Below are positions 33,020-42,024 of a stretch of 64,000 bases of DNA, piece by piece; the stretch's first letter is position 1, and each line of letters starts with the position of its first letter. This DNA comes from Pseudomonas viridiflava (GTDB lineage Bacteria; Pseudomonadota; Gammaproteobacteria; Pseudomonadales; Pseudomonadaceae): assembly GCF_900602065.1 (NCBI RefSeq), contig NZ_UWFN01000350.1, positions 352,288 through 416,287 on the forward strand. The letters run 5' to 3'. The position numbers and the translations under genes were made by a program. A model generated the notes under the pieces. It did no database searches. It saw only the letters and a list, made by a program, of their open reading frames with translations, and was not told where the DNA came from.

Positions 33020-36000
33020 ATGACATTTTCCCCCATGATGGGCACCTATTCTGATGCCCGAAATCAATTGAGCTTTATAGAATCTGGCGTTGATCCTCGT
33101 ACAGGTACTTATAGCTGTAGAATTCCTTTTCCGGAATTGAATGCTAACAACTTGATGGGCCCAGTAATAAGGCTGGGCATTCATTACGACCCGCTTGCCG
33201 GGGGTGAAGATATCGGCTTTGGAATTAACTGGGATCTTCCGTTGACTCAGTTTGATACCCAGGCTGGCTTACTCAAGCTGTCCACCGGGGAAACCTTTCA
33301 GGCAAGAAGTACCGGCACGTCCCTTCAACTGCTCAGGAATAAGCTTGCTGATTTTAGAGGCGAAGTTTCAAATGCTCACAAAACCATCCGAATCATTCAC
33401 AAGACGGGGATCATTGAGACCCTGACTGAAATCAAGTCGGATCTTTGGGTCGTTTCCAGGATCAACTCGCCAGAAGGGCGAGAGGTAAGTGTCAACTGCC
33501 AAGTCCTGTACGGCAAGGTCAGGTTGAATGAGATTCGAGACGAAAACGGGCGCCTTATGGCGACCGAGTGGAAAGGGCGAACAGGCTACTCAATAGTGTT
33601 TTGGCCAGACGATCCCGCCAAGAAACTTATCTACGATTTGGACAATAATGGATGGTTGAGAGCGGTATCAATCCGCACGGAGGCGAATAGAGGCATAAAG
33701 CCCATTGCTTCATGGAGATTTACCTATGAAGCGATCAGTCACCATGCCGTGCTGACTGTTGTGCGCTTGCCCACAGGGGCGACGGAACAAATCAACTATC
33801 GGCGCAACGGTTTAAGTCTCCCGCAAGGCGCTCCCATTGCAACGGTACCGGCAGTGGAAAGCTACTTGATTCTTCCCGGTCTGAGCCAGCCAACCATTCG
33901 AAGGGAATACCATTACTCCTCCAATAATTATTTGGGCGGCGGCGGTGTGACTTGGGCACCCGGCCGGGATAACCTTTATTCTACTCACGCCAACTACGAG
34001 TACGACACAACGGAGATCATGACTCGTGGCAGCGGGGCGGGGCGCTCGATCAAGCGCACCTACAATCGGTTTCACTTGTTAATCAAAGAAGTGACCACAC
34101 AGTCCGGTAAAACTAATGAGCGTGAGATCCAGTATCCCGTGCTCAAAGATGTCCAGTTTTCTGGCCAGCCCAGAAATTTCCAGCTGCCCACGCAGGTCGA
34201 TACCACGTACTTCGATACTGCCAAACCCACCGAGAAGCGTAAGGAAACCACCCTTACCGAATACGATCTCAATGGCAATCTCTTGAAGCAGGTATCCGCA
34301 TCAGGTGTGACAGAAACGTTTGAGTATTACCCGATTACCAGCTCTGACGGTTGCCCTGCTGATTTTGTGCGAATTGAGCGCTGGCTTAAGCAGAAGACCG
34401 TATCCCCAGCACCTGGAGACGGGACCGAACCAACGTTGATTACGCGTTATCGCTACGTCACCGAACCTAATGTGCGACGTAGACCGGCACGGTTTCATGT
34501 ACTGGATCAAGAGAGTACGTACGTGGGGACGGAGCGTAACTCAAGGATGACCGTCAACTTTAAATACGAAGCCAACTTCAATGCCTTTGCGGGCCGATTG
34601 TCCGAGAGGGTCGAGCGTGTCGGAGGTGTTCCTAACACCACCACATACACTTACGCGATCGAGGATAATATTCTGATTAGCACGACCACTGTAAAAGGCA
34701 AAGGCGAGGCGAGCAGTGAGAGCGTTTCCTGGCAGGATATCGTAAGCGGTAATGAGGTTCGGTCTGTTGATAGTCTGGGAGTCGTGACAACCCGGACGTT
34801 TGATCAACTGGGGCGTATCACTCAAGAGACTGTTTCGCCTGAAACCCCACAGGAAGCCACGCGCGGTTATAGCTACAAGTTACATGACATTCATCTGGAT
34901 CCGGTTGAGCGCACAGTCACTCACGCCAATGGTGCGCGATCGGAGACGCAGATGGATGGCTTGGGCCGAGAGGTGCGGGTGCAGCGTCAGGATATGGACG
35001 CAGACAAACAGCCGATGCGCGTGGTCTACAACGCGAAATATGACAGCTTTGGGCAACTAGTCGAGGAAACCCATACTGACTGGCTCGACGGTAAAGCCTA
35101 CCCACTGGTCACCCGCCATACTTATGACGACTGGGGGCAGCGCATGGCGACGACTGGCCCTGACAACGTTACTCGCTACGCCCAGCAGGACCCTGTTTCT
35201 CTAAAGCACAGCGAATGGCGCGAGGGAAGCGGCAAAATCGTCACGACCAAAAATCTGTTTGCAAAGGACAGCCAGGTCGAACGGTTCGATAGACATGGAG
35301 AGTCTCATGGTGTAACGAGCTATACCTATGACGGCCTGGGTCGGTGCACTGAAAAAAACGATGCAGTGGGGTTGGTTACGACTTTCAGCTACGATTTTGC
35401 AGGTCGATTGTCATCCACGACGTTACCCGATGGAACTGTTGTCGAGAAAGAGTACGTGGAGCACAGCCTGGATGATCTAGCGACCCAGATTTGGGTAAAC
35501 GATTATATGGCTGGCGAGCGTGAATATGACGGTTTACTCCGCGTGACTAGCCTGACGGTCGGTGGCCGCACAGAAACCTTCAGTTATGAAGGCGCGCAGA
35601 CCTGGCCCGCAAGCCACACCAAGGCCAGTGGAAAAGTTATTGAATACAAATATGAACCTGCACTTGATAACCAACTAGTGAAGCGCGAAGTGTCGGGAAG
35701 CGCCATACCCGCTTCCAGGTTTCAATACGATAACGTGCACGCTGGCTTGGTCCAGGCCTCTAGTGGCAGTAGTCAGCAGTCACAGGAATATTTCTCGTCA
35801 GGGCAGTTGAAGGATAATAACGTTCACCAGTCTGGCGTGCAGGCGGGTGGTCACTATCGTCATTCTCTAAACGGGCTTGAGTTAGAGTATGAAACCACGG
35901 ACGGTTTTACCAAGACGATCAGCTACGATAGTGCGCTGCGGATTCGAGATGTCGTTCGCAACCCCATGAAAGTCGATTACCAATACGACCGTCACGGTCG

Positions 36001-36562
36001 AGTCAGCAGGATTTCGGCTCGGGAGTCGGTCGGCCAACAAATAGTGACCAGCCAGCTAGAGTACGATGATTTTGACCGGGAAATAAAACGGCGCATCACA
36101 GTGTTTACCAACGGCTGGCGAGAGTTGACGCAAACATACAGTCCGGTGGACAAGTTGCTTGAAAGGGTTCTATCGAACGAGCAGGGGCTCTTGCTGAAGG
36201 AAACCTTTGAGTACGACCCTCGTGGTCGGCTCTGGGGCTACGAGTGTTCAGGGCCGAGAGCACCCGTAGATGCGGCGGGTAAAACAATAACGAGCCAACT
36301 CTACTTCTATAACGAACTGGATAATATCACCCGGGTAAGGACTGTCTTTGCGAGTGGCCGTTCGGGTTTCAATGACGCACGCTATCATTATCTTAATGAG
36401 GACGAAACCCAGTTGACCCGAGTGTCTAATACTCATCCAGACTACGCTAGCCAGAACGCTGACTTCACCTATGATGCGGACGGCAATCAGCTCAATGATG
36501 ATCGCGGCCGCAAGATGATTTATGACGAACTCGGTCGTCTCACCACTGTAACAGGAGCATAA
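33020..36562 (+). CDS. Rhs/YD-repeat shell protein, first part
   Basis: 1180 residues with many YD-type repeats along its length (for example YDLNGNLL, YDGLGRCTEKND, YDFAGRLSSTTLPDG, YDRHGRVSRIS, YDPRGRLWGYE). Such repeats build the hollow shell that encloses a toxin in Rhs and TcC proteins. There is no signal peptide, PAAR, SpvB or VgrG-type delivery domain. It ends at YDELGRLTTVTGA, in the middle of the repeat run, and the Rhs core needed to close the shell is in the next gene, two bases on. Codon use is AT-richer than the neighbours, suggesting transfer. The ribosome site is weak (AGG, 9 bases). Function inferred: part of a polymorphic toxin or insecticidal-complex-like shell. Confidence 0.85.
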   Translation: MTFSPMMGTYSDARNQLSFIESGVDPRTGTYSCRIPFPELNANNLMGPVIRLGIHYDPLAGGEDIGFGINWDLPLTQFDTQAGLLKLSTGETFQARSTGTSLQLLRNKLADFRGEVSNAHKTIRIIHKTGIIETLTEIKSDLWVVSRINSPEGREVSVNCQVLYGKVRLNEIRDENGRLMATEWKGRTGYSIVFWPDDPAKKLIYDLDNNGWLRAVSIRTEANRGIKPIASWRFTYEAISHHAVLTVVRLPTGATEQINYRRNGLSLPQGAPIATVPAVESYLILPGLSQPTIRREYHYSSNNYLGGGGVTWAPGRDNLYSTHANYEYDTTEIMTRGSGAGRSIKRTYNRFHLLIKEVTTQSGKTNEREIQYPVLKDVQFSGQPRNFQLPTQVDTTYFDTAKPTEKRKETTLTEYDLNGNLLKQVSASGVTETFEYYPITSSDGCPADFVRIERWLKQKTVSPAPGDGTEPTLITRYRYVTEPNVRRRPARFHVLDQESTYVGTERNSRMTVNFKYEANFNAFAGRLSERVERVGGVPNTTTYTYAIEDNILISTTTVKGKGEASSESVSWQDIVSGNEVRSVDSLGVVTTRTFDQLGRITQETVSPETPQEATRGYSYKLHDIHLDPVERTVTHANGARSETQMDGLGREVRVQRQDMDADKQPMRVVYNAKYDSFGQLVEETHTDWLDGKAYPLVTRHTYDDWGQRMATTGPDNVTRYAQQDPVSLKHSEWREGSGKIVTTKNLFAKDSQVERFDRHGESHGVTSYTYDGLGRCTEKNDAVGLVTTFSYDFAGRLSSTTLPDGTVVEKEYVEHSLDDLATQIWVNDYMAGEREYDGLLRVTSLTVGGRTETFSYEGAQTWPASHTKASGKVIEYKYEPALDNQLVKREVSGSAIPASRFQYDNVHAGLVQASSGSSQQSQEYFSSGQLKDNNVHQSGVQAGGHYRHSLNGLELEYETTDGFTKTISYDSALRIRDVVRNPMKVDYQYDRHGRVSRISARESVGQQIVTSQLEYDDFDREIKRRITVFTNGWRELTQTYSPVDKLLERVLSNEQGLLLKETFEYDPRGRLWGYECSGPRAPVDAAGKTITSQLYFYNELDNITRVRTVFASGRSGFNDARYHYLNEDETQLTRVSNTHPDYASQNADFTYDADGNQLNDDRGRKMIYDELGRLTTVTGA

Positions 36563-36564
36563 TA

Positions 36565-37683
36565 ATGAGCAGGGACGCTTTAATAAATTATCACTATGAC
36601 GCCATGGATCGTTTAATCGGGTTCGACATGCCCGGCACGGGCAACACGAACAGACTCTATAGCCATGGGCATGTTTCCTCAGAGACTCAGGGTGATCAGA
36701 CCACCGTTTTTCTTGAACATGACGACCAGACTTTCGGCTACTGCCGACGAGTGGGCAACAGCTATTCCGGCACCCTGTTTGCGAGCAATCAGCAAGGGAC
36801 TGTCTTAGAAGCACATACTCGTAAAGTACCGCAGCCGTTTGGGTACACACCGTACGGCCACCGCTCCAGTAATGTCGGCTTCGATAGCCTGATCGGTTTA
36901 AACGGCGAACAGCCTGATCCTGTAACGGGCTGCTATCTATTGGGTAATGGCTATCGTGCGTACAACCCGCGGCTTATGCGTTTTCAAAGTCCGGACAACA
37001 TGAGCCCTTTCGGAGCAGGTGGTGTTAATCCTTATGCGTACTGCGTAGGAGATCCCATTAACCTGAGCGATCCAACAGGGCATTTTTCGTTTAAATCGAT
37101 TTTCAGAATCATCACGGCTGTTGCTGCAATTGCAGTCGCTGTCGCAACCCTCGCCATTGTTCCTTTTTCCGCCCCGGTGGCTTTTGCTGCCATCACTGAC
37201 ATCGCGTCCAATGTACTTGGTATTGGTAGCGAGGTTGTGAAAAACCTCGCACCGGACTCTCCGACAGGTGATGCGCTAGACAAATTCAGTCTTGGGTTCG
37301 GTGCAGTATCTTTCGTCCTGGGGCGTGGGCTATTAGGCAAGAGCAAAGTACTATCGCCTACCAAGCTGGTGCGAAGAAATATTTCCAGGATTGCTAATAC
37401 GCGGATTGTGAAAAGCGCATCCGAGGTTTCTGAGTTTTATCGATCAGCTCGTAAATCGCTGAAGGCTGTCAGCCATCTGAATGATGCATCCGATGCTCTG
37501 TCGGGACTCAAATACGCCAAATACGCGATGAGCGGGCTGGATGTGGCGCGCGATTATGTCATTCCTTACCTGAGCCCCCCAAATACGGGTGGCAGCGAGA
37601 CTTGGCAGCCCCATATGAGTGGAAATGCGGACAGCTATGTTTCATCAGGAGAGCACGAAGGGAGCATTCGCGCGTTGCCTTGA
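36565..37683 (+). CDS. Rhs core protein with hydrophobic variable C terminus, second part
   Basis: 372 residues. It starts with YD repeats (LINYHYDAMDRLIGFDMPG) continuing those of the previous protein and reaches the conserved Rhs core at about 90-173 (PFGYTPYGHR, LLGNGYRAYNPRLMRFQSPD, GVNPYAYCVGDPINLSDPTGH), where self-cleavage occurs in the family. The variable C terminus (about 174-372) has a long hydrophobic region (179-213) and no toxin motif I recognise. AGGAG eight bases before its ATG, just after the upstream TAA, indicates coupled translation rather than a simple nonsense mutation. No obvious immunity gene follows; the next gene belongs to sulfur uptake. Confidence 0.85.
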   Translation: MSRDALINYHYDAMDRLIGFDMPGTGNTNRLYSHGHVSSETQGDQTTVFLEHDDQTFGYCRRVGNSYSGTLFASNQQGTVLEAHTRKVPQPFGYTPYGHRSSNVGFDSLIGLNGEQPDPVTGCYLLGNGYRAYNPRLMRFQSPDNMSPFGAGGVNPYAYCVGDPINLSDPTGHFSFKSIFRIITAVAAIAVAVATLAIVPFSAPVAFAAITDIASNVLGIGSEVVKNLAPDSPTGDALDKFSLGFGAVSFVLGRGLLGKSKVLSPTKLVRRNISRIANTRIVKSASEVSEFYRSARKSLKAVSHLNDASDALSGLKYAKYAMSGLDVARDYVIPYLSPPNTGGSETWQPHMSGNADSYVSSGEHEGSIRALP

Positions 37684-37874
37684 CGCGGAACTCAGAGAGC
37701 GTTGGTTTAATTCCAATCGACAAAAAAGCATAAGCAATTGCTAAAAAAGTATTGTCTTGGAATAAAAAATATCGGTAATGTCCGCTCCACGCCCCCGACT
37801 GCATCCCTGCGTCAGGGGCAACTCATTGAAGAGCTGTCGTAAAGACCGACCTCAATTTTCTCTAAGGACATTGC

Positions 37875-38657
37875 ATGAAAAAGACATTGCTGTTGACCGC
37901 TCTGGCGGCCGTATTTTCGGTAAGCGTGGCTCAAGCAGCCGAGAAACTGGTGGTCGGTGCTACGCCAGTTCCTCACGCGGAAATCCTTGAGCTGATCAAG
38001 CCAGACCTCGCTAAAGAAGGCGTGGATCTGGAAATCAAGGTGTTCACCGACTACGTGCAGCCAAACGTACAACTCAATGAAAAACGTCTGGACGCCAACT
38101 ACTTCCAGACCAAGCCTTATCTGGATGGCTTCAACAAAGGTAAAGGCGCGACGCTGGTCACCGGTGTTGGCGTTCACGTTGAACCGTTCGGTGGCTACTC
38201 CAGCAAGTGGAAGAAGATCTCCGAGCTGCCTGAAGGCGCAAAAATCGCCATCCCTAACGAAGGCAGTAACGCCGGTCGTGCCCTGCTGCTGTTGCAGAAG
38301 AATGGCCTGATCACGCTGAAAGATCCGACCAATGCACTGGCGACGCCTAAAGACATCGCTACCAACCCGAAAAAATTCAAGTTCCAGGAGCTGGAATCAG
38401 CTGTATTGCCGCGTACGTTGAAGCAGGTTGACCTGGCTTTGATCAACACTAACTACGCGCTGGAAGCCAAGCTGAACCCGACTAAAGACGCGCTGATCAT
38501 CGAAGGTGCTGATTCGCCTTACGTGAACTTCCTGGTGACACGTTCCGATAACGCTCACACCGACGCGATCGAGAAACTGTCCAAGGCGCTGACCAGCCAG
38601 AAAGTGAAAGACTTCATCAACAAGAAGTACGAAGGCGCAGTACTGCCAGCGTTCTGA
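37875..38657 (+). CDS. MetQ/NlpA-family periplasmic substrate-binding protein
   Basis: 260 residues. The signal peptide (MKKTLLLTALAAVFSVSVAQA) ends in a normal signal peptidase I site with no lipobox Cys, so it should be a free periplasmic protein. The body has the MetQ features VVGATPVPHAEILE, TDYVQPN, DANYFQTKPYL and IAIPNEGSNAGRALLLLQ. Members bind methionine or other sulfur compounds. No MetNI genes adjoin it, so it probably serves a transporter elsewhere, such as the MetNI at 51-52.7 kb, or brings a sulfur ligand to the ats-like system. It has its own terminator. Upstream AT-rich DNA (37700-37770) probably holds its control region. Confidence 0.88.
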   Translation: MKKTLLLTALAAVFSVSVAQAAEKLVVGATPVPHAEILELIKPDLAKEGVDLEIKVFTDYVQPNVQLNEKRLDANYFQTKPYLDGFNKGKGATLVTGVGVHVEPFGGYSSKWKKISELPEGAKIAIPNEGSNAGRALLLLQKNGLITLKDPTNALATPKDIATNPKKFKFQELESAVLPRTLKQVDLALINTNYALEAKLNPTKDALIIEGADSPYVNFLVTRSDNAHTDAIEKLSKALTSQKVKDFINKKYEGAVLPAF

Positions 38658-38683
38658 TTGCTGAGTTGAACACGTAATACCCA

Positions 38684-38715
38684 ACGCCGACGCTGGTAAC
38701 AGCGTCGGCGTTTTT
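38684..38715 (+). terminator. Terminator of the MetQ-like gene
   Basis: ACGCCGACGCT and AGCGTCGGCGT form a perfect 11-bp stem around GGTAAC, followed by a T run. Confidence 0.95.
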
Positions 38716-38746
38716 GTGTGTGGTTTAAACGCGCCTGGCACAAATC

Positions 38747-38841
38747 CTGTGGGAGCGAATTCATTCGCGAAGAGGCCAGTAAATCCGCTGCATCTTTATG
38801 GATCTTGAAAATCGCCTTCGCGAATGAATTCGCTCCCACAG
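38747..38841. repeat. REP doublet, GCGAATTCATTCGCGAA class
   Basis: 25-base arms CTGTGGGAGCGAATTCATTC and inverse, perfect. Lies between the MetQ-like gene and the dioxygenase; an AT-rich patch at 38975-39020 before the dioxygenase is a candidate regulator site. Confidence 0.85.
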
Positions 38842-39059
38842 GATCAGCGGCAGGGTTGAGTTTTTCACTAACCCCCAGCTCCATCCGGGCTATCCAGTTG
38901 CTTCAATCGCGCCTGGCGCAAACTCCTGTGGCAGGGTTGAGCCTTTCACAAGCCCCTAGCTCAAACCGAACTATCTATATGCAATAACGATATTTAAATT
39001 TAAGTTCTTATACCTATAAAGTCATGGCTCATTACCACCAGTCTTCTGGAGTCCGAGCC

Positions 39060-39956
39060 ATGTCAGCAGCGTCCCTCGCCTCATCATCTGTTCAAGCTGC
39101 ATCTCAACAGTTTGAGGTGCGTCCTTTCGCCGAGAAAGTGGGCGCTGAAATCGTTGGGCTCGACCTGTCCCGACCGCTGAATGACGCAGACTTCGCCCGT
39201 GTTTACCGCGCGCATCTGGATTACCACGTCGTGGTGTTCCGCGATCAGCAGATCACCCCGCAACAGCAGATTGACTTCAGCCGCCGTTTTGGCGTGCTGC
39301 AGATCCACGTGCTCAAGCAATTCCTGCTGGCCAACCACCCGGAAATCCTCATCGTTTCCAACATTGTGGAAAACGGTCAGCCGCTGGGCCTGGGCGACGC
39401 GGGCAAGTATTGGCACTCCGATCTTTCCTATAAAGAACTGCCGAGCCTGGGCTCGATGCTCTACGCGCAAGAACTGCCAAGCGAAGGCGGCGACACCTTG
39501 TTCGCCGACATGCACCAGGCCTGGGACACCCTGCCGGAGCATCTGCGCAAAGCCGTTGAAGGCCGCTCAGCCGTGCACAGCTACACCTCGCGTTATCGCG
39601 ACGGGCACAACGCGCAAAACTGGCGCCCGACCCTGACTGCCGAGCAGTTGGCGCAAGTCGTGGTGGTCAGCCATCCGATCGTGCGCACGCACCCGGAAAA
39701 CGGTCGTAAGGCGCTGTTTGTCAGCGAAGGTTTCACCACGCACATCGTCGGCCTGCCGGAAGACGAGAGTCAGCAGATTCTCAACGAGCTGTATGCCCAC
39801 AGCGTTCGACCAGAAGGGGTTTATCGCCATAAGTGGGCACCGAACGACATGGTCTTCTGGGACAACCGCTCGCTGATCCATCTGGCGGGCGGCACCCCAG
39901 ACCATCTGCGTCGCCGCCTGCACCGCACCACCATCCAGGGCGATGCGCCGTTTTAA
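39060..39956 (+). CDS. TauD/AtsK-like 2-oxoglutarate dioxygenase
   Basis: 298 residues from the ATG at 39060 (TGGAG upstream); an ATG 12 codons earlier lacks a ribosome site. The enzyme family uses Fe(II), 2-oxoglutarate and O2 to release sulfite or sulfate from sulfonates (TauD) or alkyl sulfates (AtsK). Iron ligands are His and Asp in YWHSDLSY and the distal His in DNRSLIHLAGG; the 2-oxoglutarate arginine is in RRRLHRTTI. The three following genes make an ABC transporter, the usual arrangement for ats/tau systems, with AtsK from P. putida as closest match in my recollection. Substrate (taurine versus alkyl sulfate) cannot be settled here. Confidence 0.88.
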   Translation: MSAASLASSSVQAASQQFEVRPFAEKVGAEIVGLDLSRPLNDADFARVYRAHLDYHVVVFRDQQITPQQQIDFSRRFGVLQIHVLKQFLLANHPEILIVSNIVENGQPLGLGDAGKYWHSDLSYKELPSLGSMLYAQELPSEGGDTLFADMHQAWDTLPEHLRKAVEGRSAVHSYTSRYRDGHNAQNWRPTLTAEQLAQVVVVSHPIVRTHPENGRKALFVSEGFTTHIVGLPEDESQQILNELYAHSVRPEGVYRHKWAPNDMVFWDNRSLIHLAGGTPDHLRRRLHRTTIQGDAPF

Positions 39957-39971
39957 TACCGGGAGCTTTTA

Positions 39972-40850
39972 ATGACTGTTCTGCAAAGCCACACGGCTAG
40001 CGCAAACTCGATTGCGCAACAGGTCGACCAGCCCGCTGCTGAAGCCCTGCTGCAAGTCCAGAATGTAAGCCTTGAATACCGCACGCCCGAGCGTGTGGTG
40101 CGGGCGACTCATCAAGTCAGTTTTGAAGTCGATCCTGCGGATCGCTTCGTATTGCTCGGCCCTTCGGGGTGCGGCAAATCCACCTTGCTCAAGGCTGTGG
40201 CGGGTTTCATCAAACCCAGCGAAGGGCAGATCCGTCTGGCGGGCACCGAAGTCCATGAGCCAGGCCCGGACCGCATCGTGGTGTTCCAGGAGTTCGACCA
40301 ACTGCCGCCCTGGAAAACCGTCATTGAAAACGTGATTTTCCCTTTGCTCGCCTCGCGTACTTTGAAGCGCAAGGAAGCACTGGAGCGCGCCCACTATTAC
40401 TTGGCGAAAGTTGGCTTGAGCGCGTTCGCCGATGCCTATCCGCATACCTTGTCTGGCGGTATGAAAGCCCGTGTAGCGATTGCCCGTGCCTTGGCGATGC
40501 AGCCGAAAATCCTGCTCATGGACGAACCGTTCGCCGCTCTCGACGCTTTGACCCGTCGCAAGATGCAGGAAGAGCTGCTGGAGCTGTGGGAAGAAGTGCG
40601 CTTCACCCTGCTGTTTGTCACTCACTCCATCGAAGAGGCGTTGGTGGTGGGTAATCGCATCCTGTTGCTGTCGCCGCATCCGGGCCGCGTTCGCGCTGAA
40701 ATCAACAGCCATCAATACGACCTGAAGAGCCTCGGCGGCGTTGGCTTCCAGCACACCGCCCAGCGTATTCACCGGTTGTTGTTCGACGAAGGCGAAGAGC
40801 AGTCGGTTGACCGCGAGCTGAATTTCCAGGACATCCGGATCGCTTATTAA
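39972..40850 (+). CDS. ABC transporter ATPase, SsuB/TauB/AtsC-like
   Basis: 292 residues. It energises uptake of a sulfur ester or sulfonate. Walker A is GPSGCGKST, Q-loop FQEFDQLPPWKTVIENV, signature LSGGMKARV, Walker B ILLMDEPFAALD, switch VTHSIEEAL. The motif pattern matches the nitrate/sulfonate/taurine importer ATPases. The start has a GGGAG site. It lies 15 bases after the dioxygenase, so the two are cotranslated; the permease follows after a REP pair. Confidence 0.93.
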   Translation: MTVLQSHTASANSIAQQVDQPAAEALLQVQNVSLEYRTPERVVRATHQVSFEVDPADRFVLLGPSGCGKSTLLKAVAGFIKPSEGQIRLAGTEVHEPGPDRIVVFQEFDQLPPWKTVIENVIFPLLASRTLKRKEALERAHYYLAKVGLSAFADAYPHTLSGGMKARVAIARALAMQPKILLMDEPFAALDALTRRKMQEELLELWEEVRFTLLFVTHSIEEALVVGNRILLLSPHPGRVRAEINSHQYDLKSLGGVGFQHTAQRIHRLLFDEGEEQSVDRELNFQDIRIAY

Positions 40851-40874
40851 TTTCTGCCTGCTGGCGCTGATCCC

Positions 40875-40965
40875 CTGTGGGAGCGGTGCTTGCCCGGGAT
40901 AAGGCTGGACGCGATCTAAAGTGAACCGCATCCAGCCTCATCGCGGGCAAGCCCGGCTCCCACAG
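40875..40965. repeat. REP pair, GCGGTGCTTGCCCG class
   Basis: CTGTGGGAGCGGTGCTTGCC faces GGGCAAGCCCGGCTCCCACAG with central complementary sequence too. It sits inside the ats-like operon between ATPase and permease genes. Confidence 0.85.
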
Positions 40966-41001
40966 GGATCTGGCGCGAACAGATACCGAGAGAGCCACAC
41001 C

Positions 41002-41856
41002 ATGAACATCCGTCAAGAATACGAAGTCACGCTGGAGCCTTTCACTCAGGAAGACCTGGCCCGTGACATCCCGCTGGTGCAACGCATCTGGCAAGTCAGC
41101 TGGGTCCGTAAAACCGTGATCCTGATCGTGCTGGCCATCCTTTGGGAAGTCGCCGCGCGGATTCAGAACAACGACCTGTTACTGCCCAGCTTTCTGCAGA
41201 CTGCTGCTGCTTTTTACGACGGCATTCTTTCTGGTGAGCTGATCAGCAAGGTGTGGATTTCCCTGACGGTACTGATTCAGGGCTACTTGATCGGCATTGT
41301 GCTGGCCTTTGCCCTGACCACTCTGGCGGTCTCTACCCAACTGGGTCGTGACCTGCTCGGCACCCTGACCGCGATGTTCAACCCATTGCCTGCCATTGCG
41401 CTGCTGCCACTGGCGCTGCTGTGGTTTGGGCTGGGGCAGAACAGCCTGATTTTTGTGCTGGTGCATTCGGTGCTGTGGGCGCTGGCGCTCAATACCTATG
41501 CGGGCTTTCTCGGCGTTTCGGAAACCCAGCGCATGGCCGGTCGCAACTATGGCCTCAAAGGTCTGCGCTTTGTCTGGCACATCCTGATCCCTGCGGCGCT
41601 GCCGTCGATTCTGGCGGGTCTGAAAATCGGCTGGGCGTTCGCCTGGCGGACCCTGATCGCGGCCGAGTTGGTCTTCGGCGCATCGTCCGGCAAGGGTGGT
41701 CTGGGCTGGTACATCTTCCAGAACCGCAACGAGCTGTACACCGACAAAGTTTTTGCTGGCCTGGCTGCCGTCATCCTGATCGGCCTGCTGGTGGAAAACC
41801 TGCTGTTCGCCAACGTCGAGCGCCTGACCGTCAAGCGCTGGGGTATGCAGCGCTGA
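41002..41856 (+). CDS. ABC transporter permease, SsuC/TauC/AtsB-like
   Basis: 284 residues from the ATG at 41002 after GAGAGAG. About six membrane helices after a cytosolic N terminus of 35 residues. The EAA loop reads MAGRNYGLKGLRFVWHILIPAALPSILAGLKIGWAFAW, and GLGWYIFQNRNELYTDKVFAG is typical of the sulfonate/nitrate importer permeases. It works as a homodimer with the ATPase encoded upstream and the binding protein encoded downstream. Confidence 0.93.
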   Translation: MNIRQEYEVTLEPFTQEDLARDIPLVQRIWQVSWVRKTVILIVLAILWEVAARIQNNDLLLPSFLQTAAAFYDGILSGELISKVWISLTVLIQGYLIGIVLAFALTTLAVSTQLGRDLLGTLTAMFNPLPAIALLPLALLWFGLGQNSLIFVLVHSVLWALALNTYAGFLGVSETQRMAGRNYGLKGLRFVWHILIPAALPSILAGLKIGWAFAWRTLIAAELVFGASSGKGGLGWYIFQNRNELYTDKVFAGLAAVILIGLLVENLLFANVERLTVKRWGMQR

Positions 41857-41869
41857 AATGCAATTCCCC

Positions 41870-41985
41870 TGTGGGAGCGGTGCTTGGTCTGGGCGGCATT
41901 CCGACGATAAGGCTGAGCGCGGTTCACTTTAGATCGCGTAGACCTTATCGTCGGAATGCCGCCCAGACCAAGCACCGCTCCCACA
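41870..41985. repeat. Perfect 42-bp inverted repeat (atypical REP doublet)
   Basis: Arms 41870-41911 and 41944-41985 are exact inverse copies around a 32-base centre. The outer part (TGTGGGAGCGGTGCTTG) is REP-like but the inner part (GTCTGGGCGGCATTCCGACG) is found in no other element of this window. Confidence 0.9.
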
Positions 41986-42024
41986 AGATCAAAAACAAAC
42001 ATTCGAACTCTCGTGAGGTTTCAA

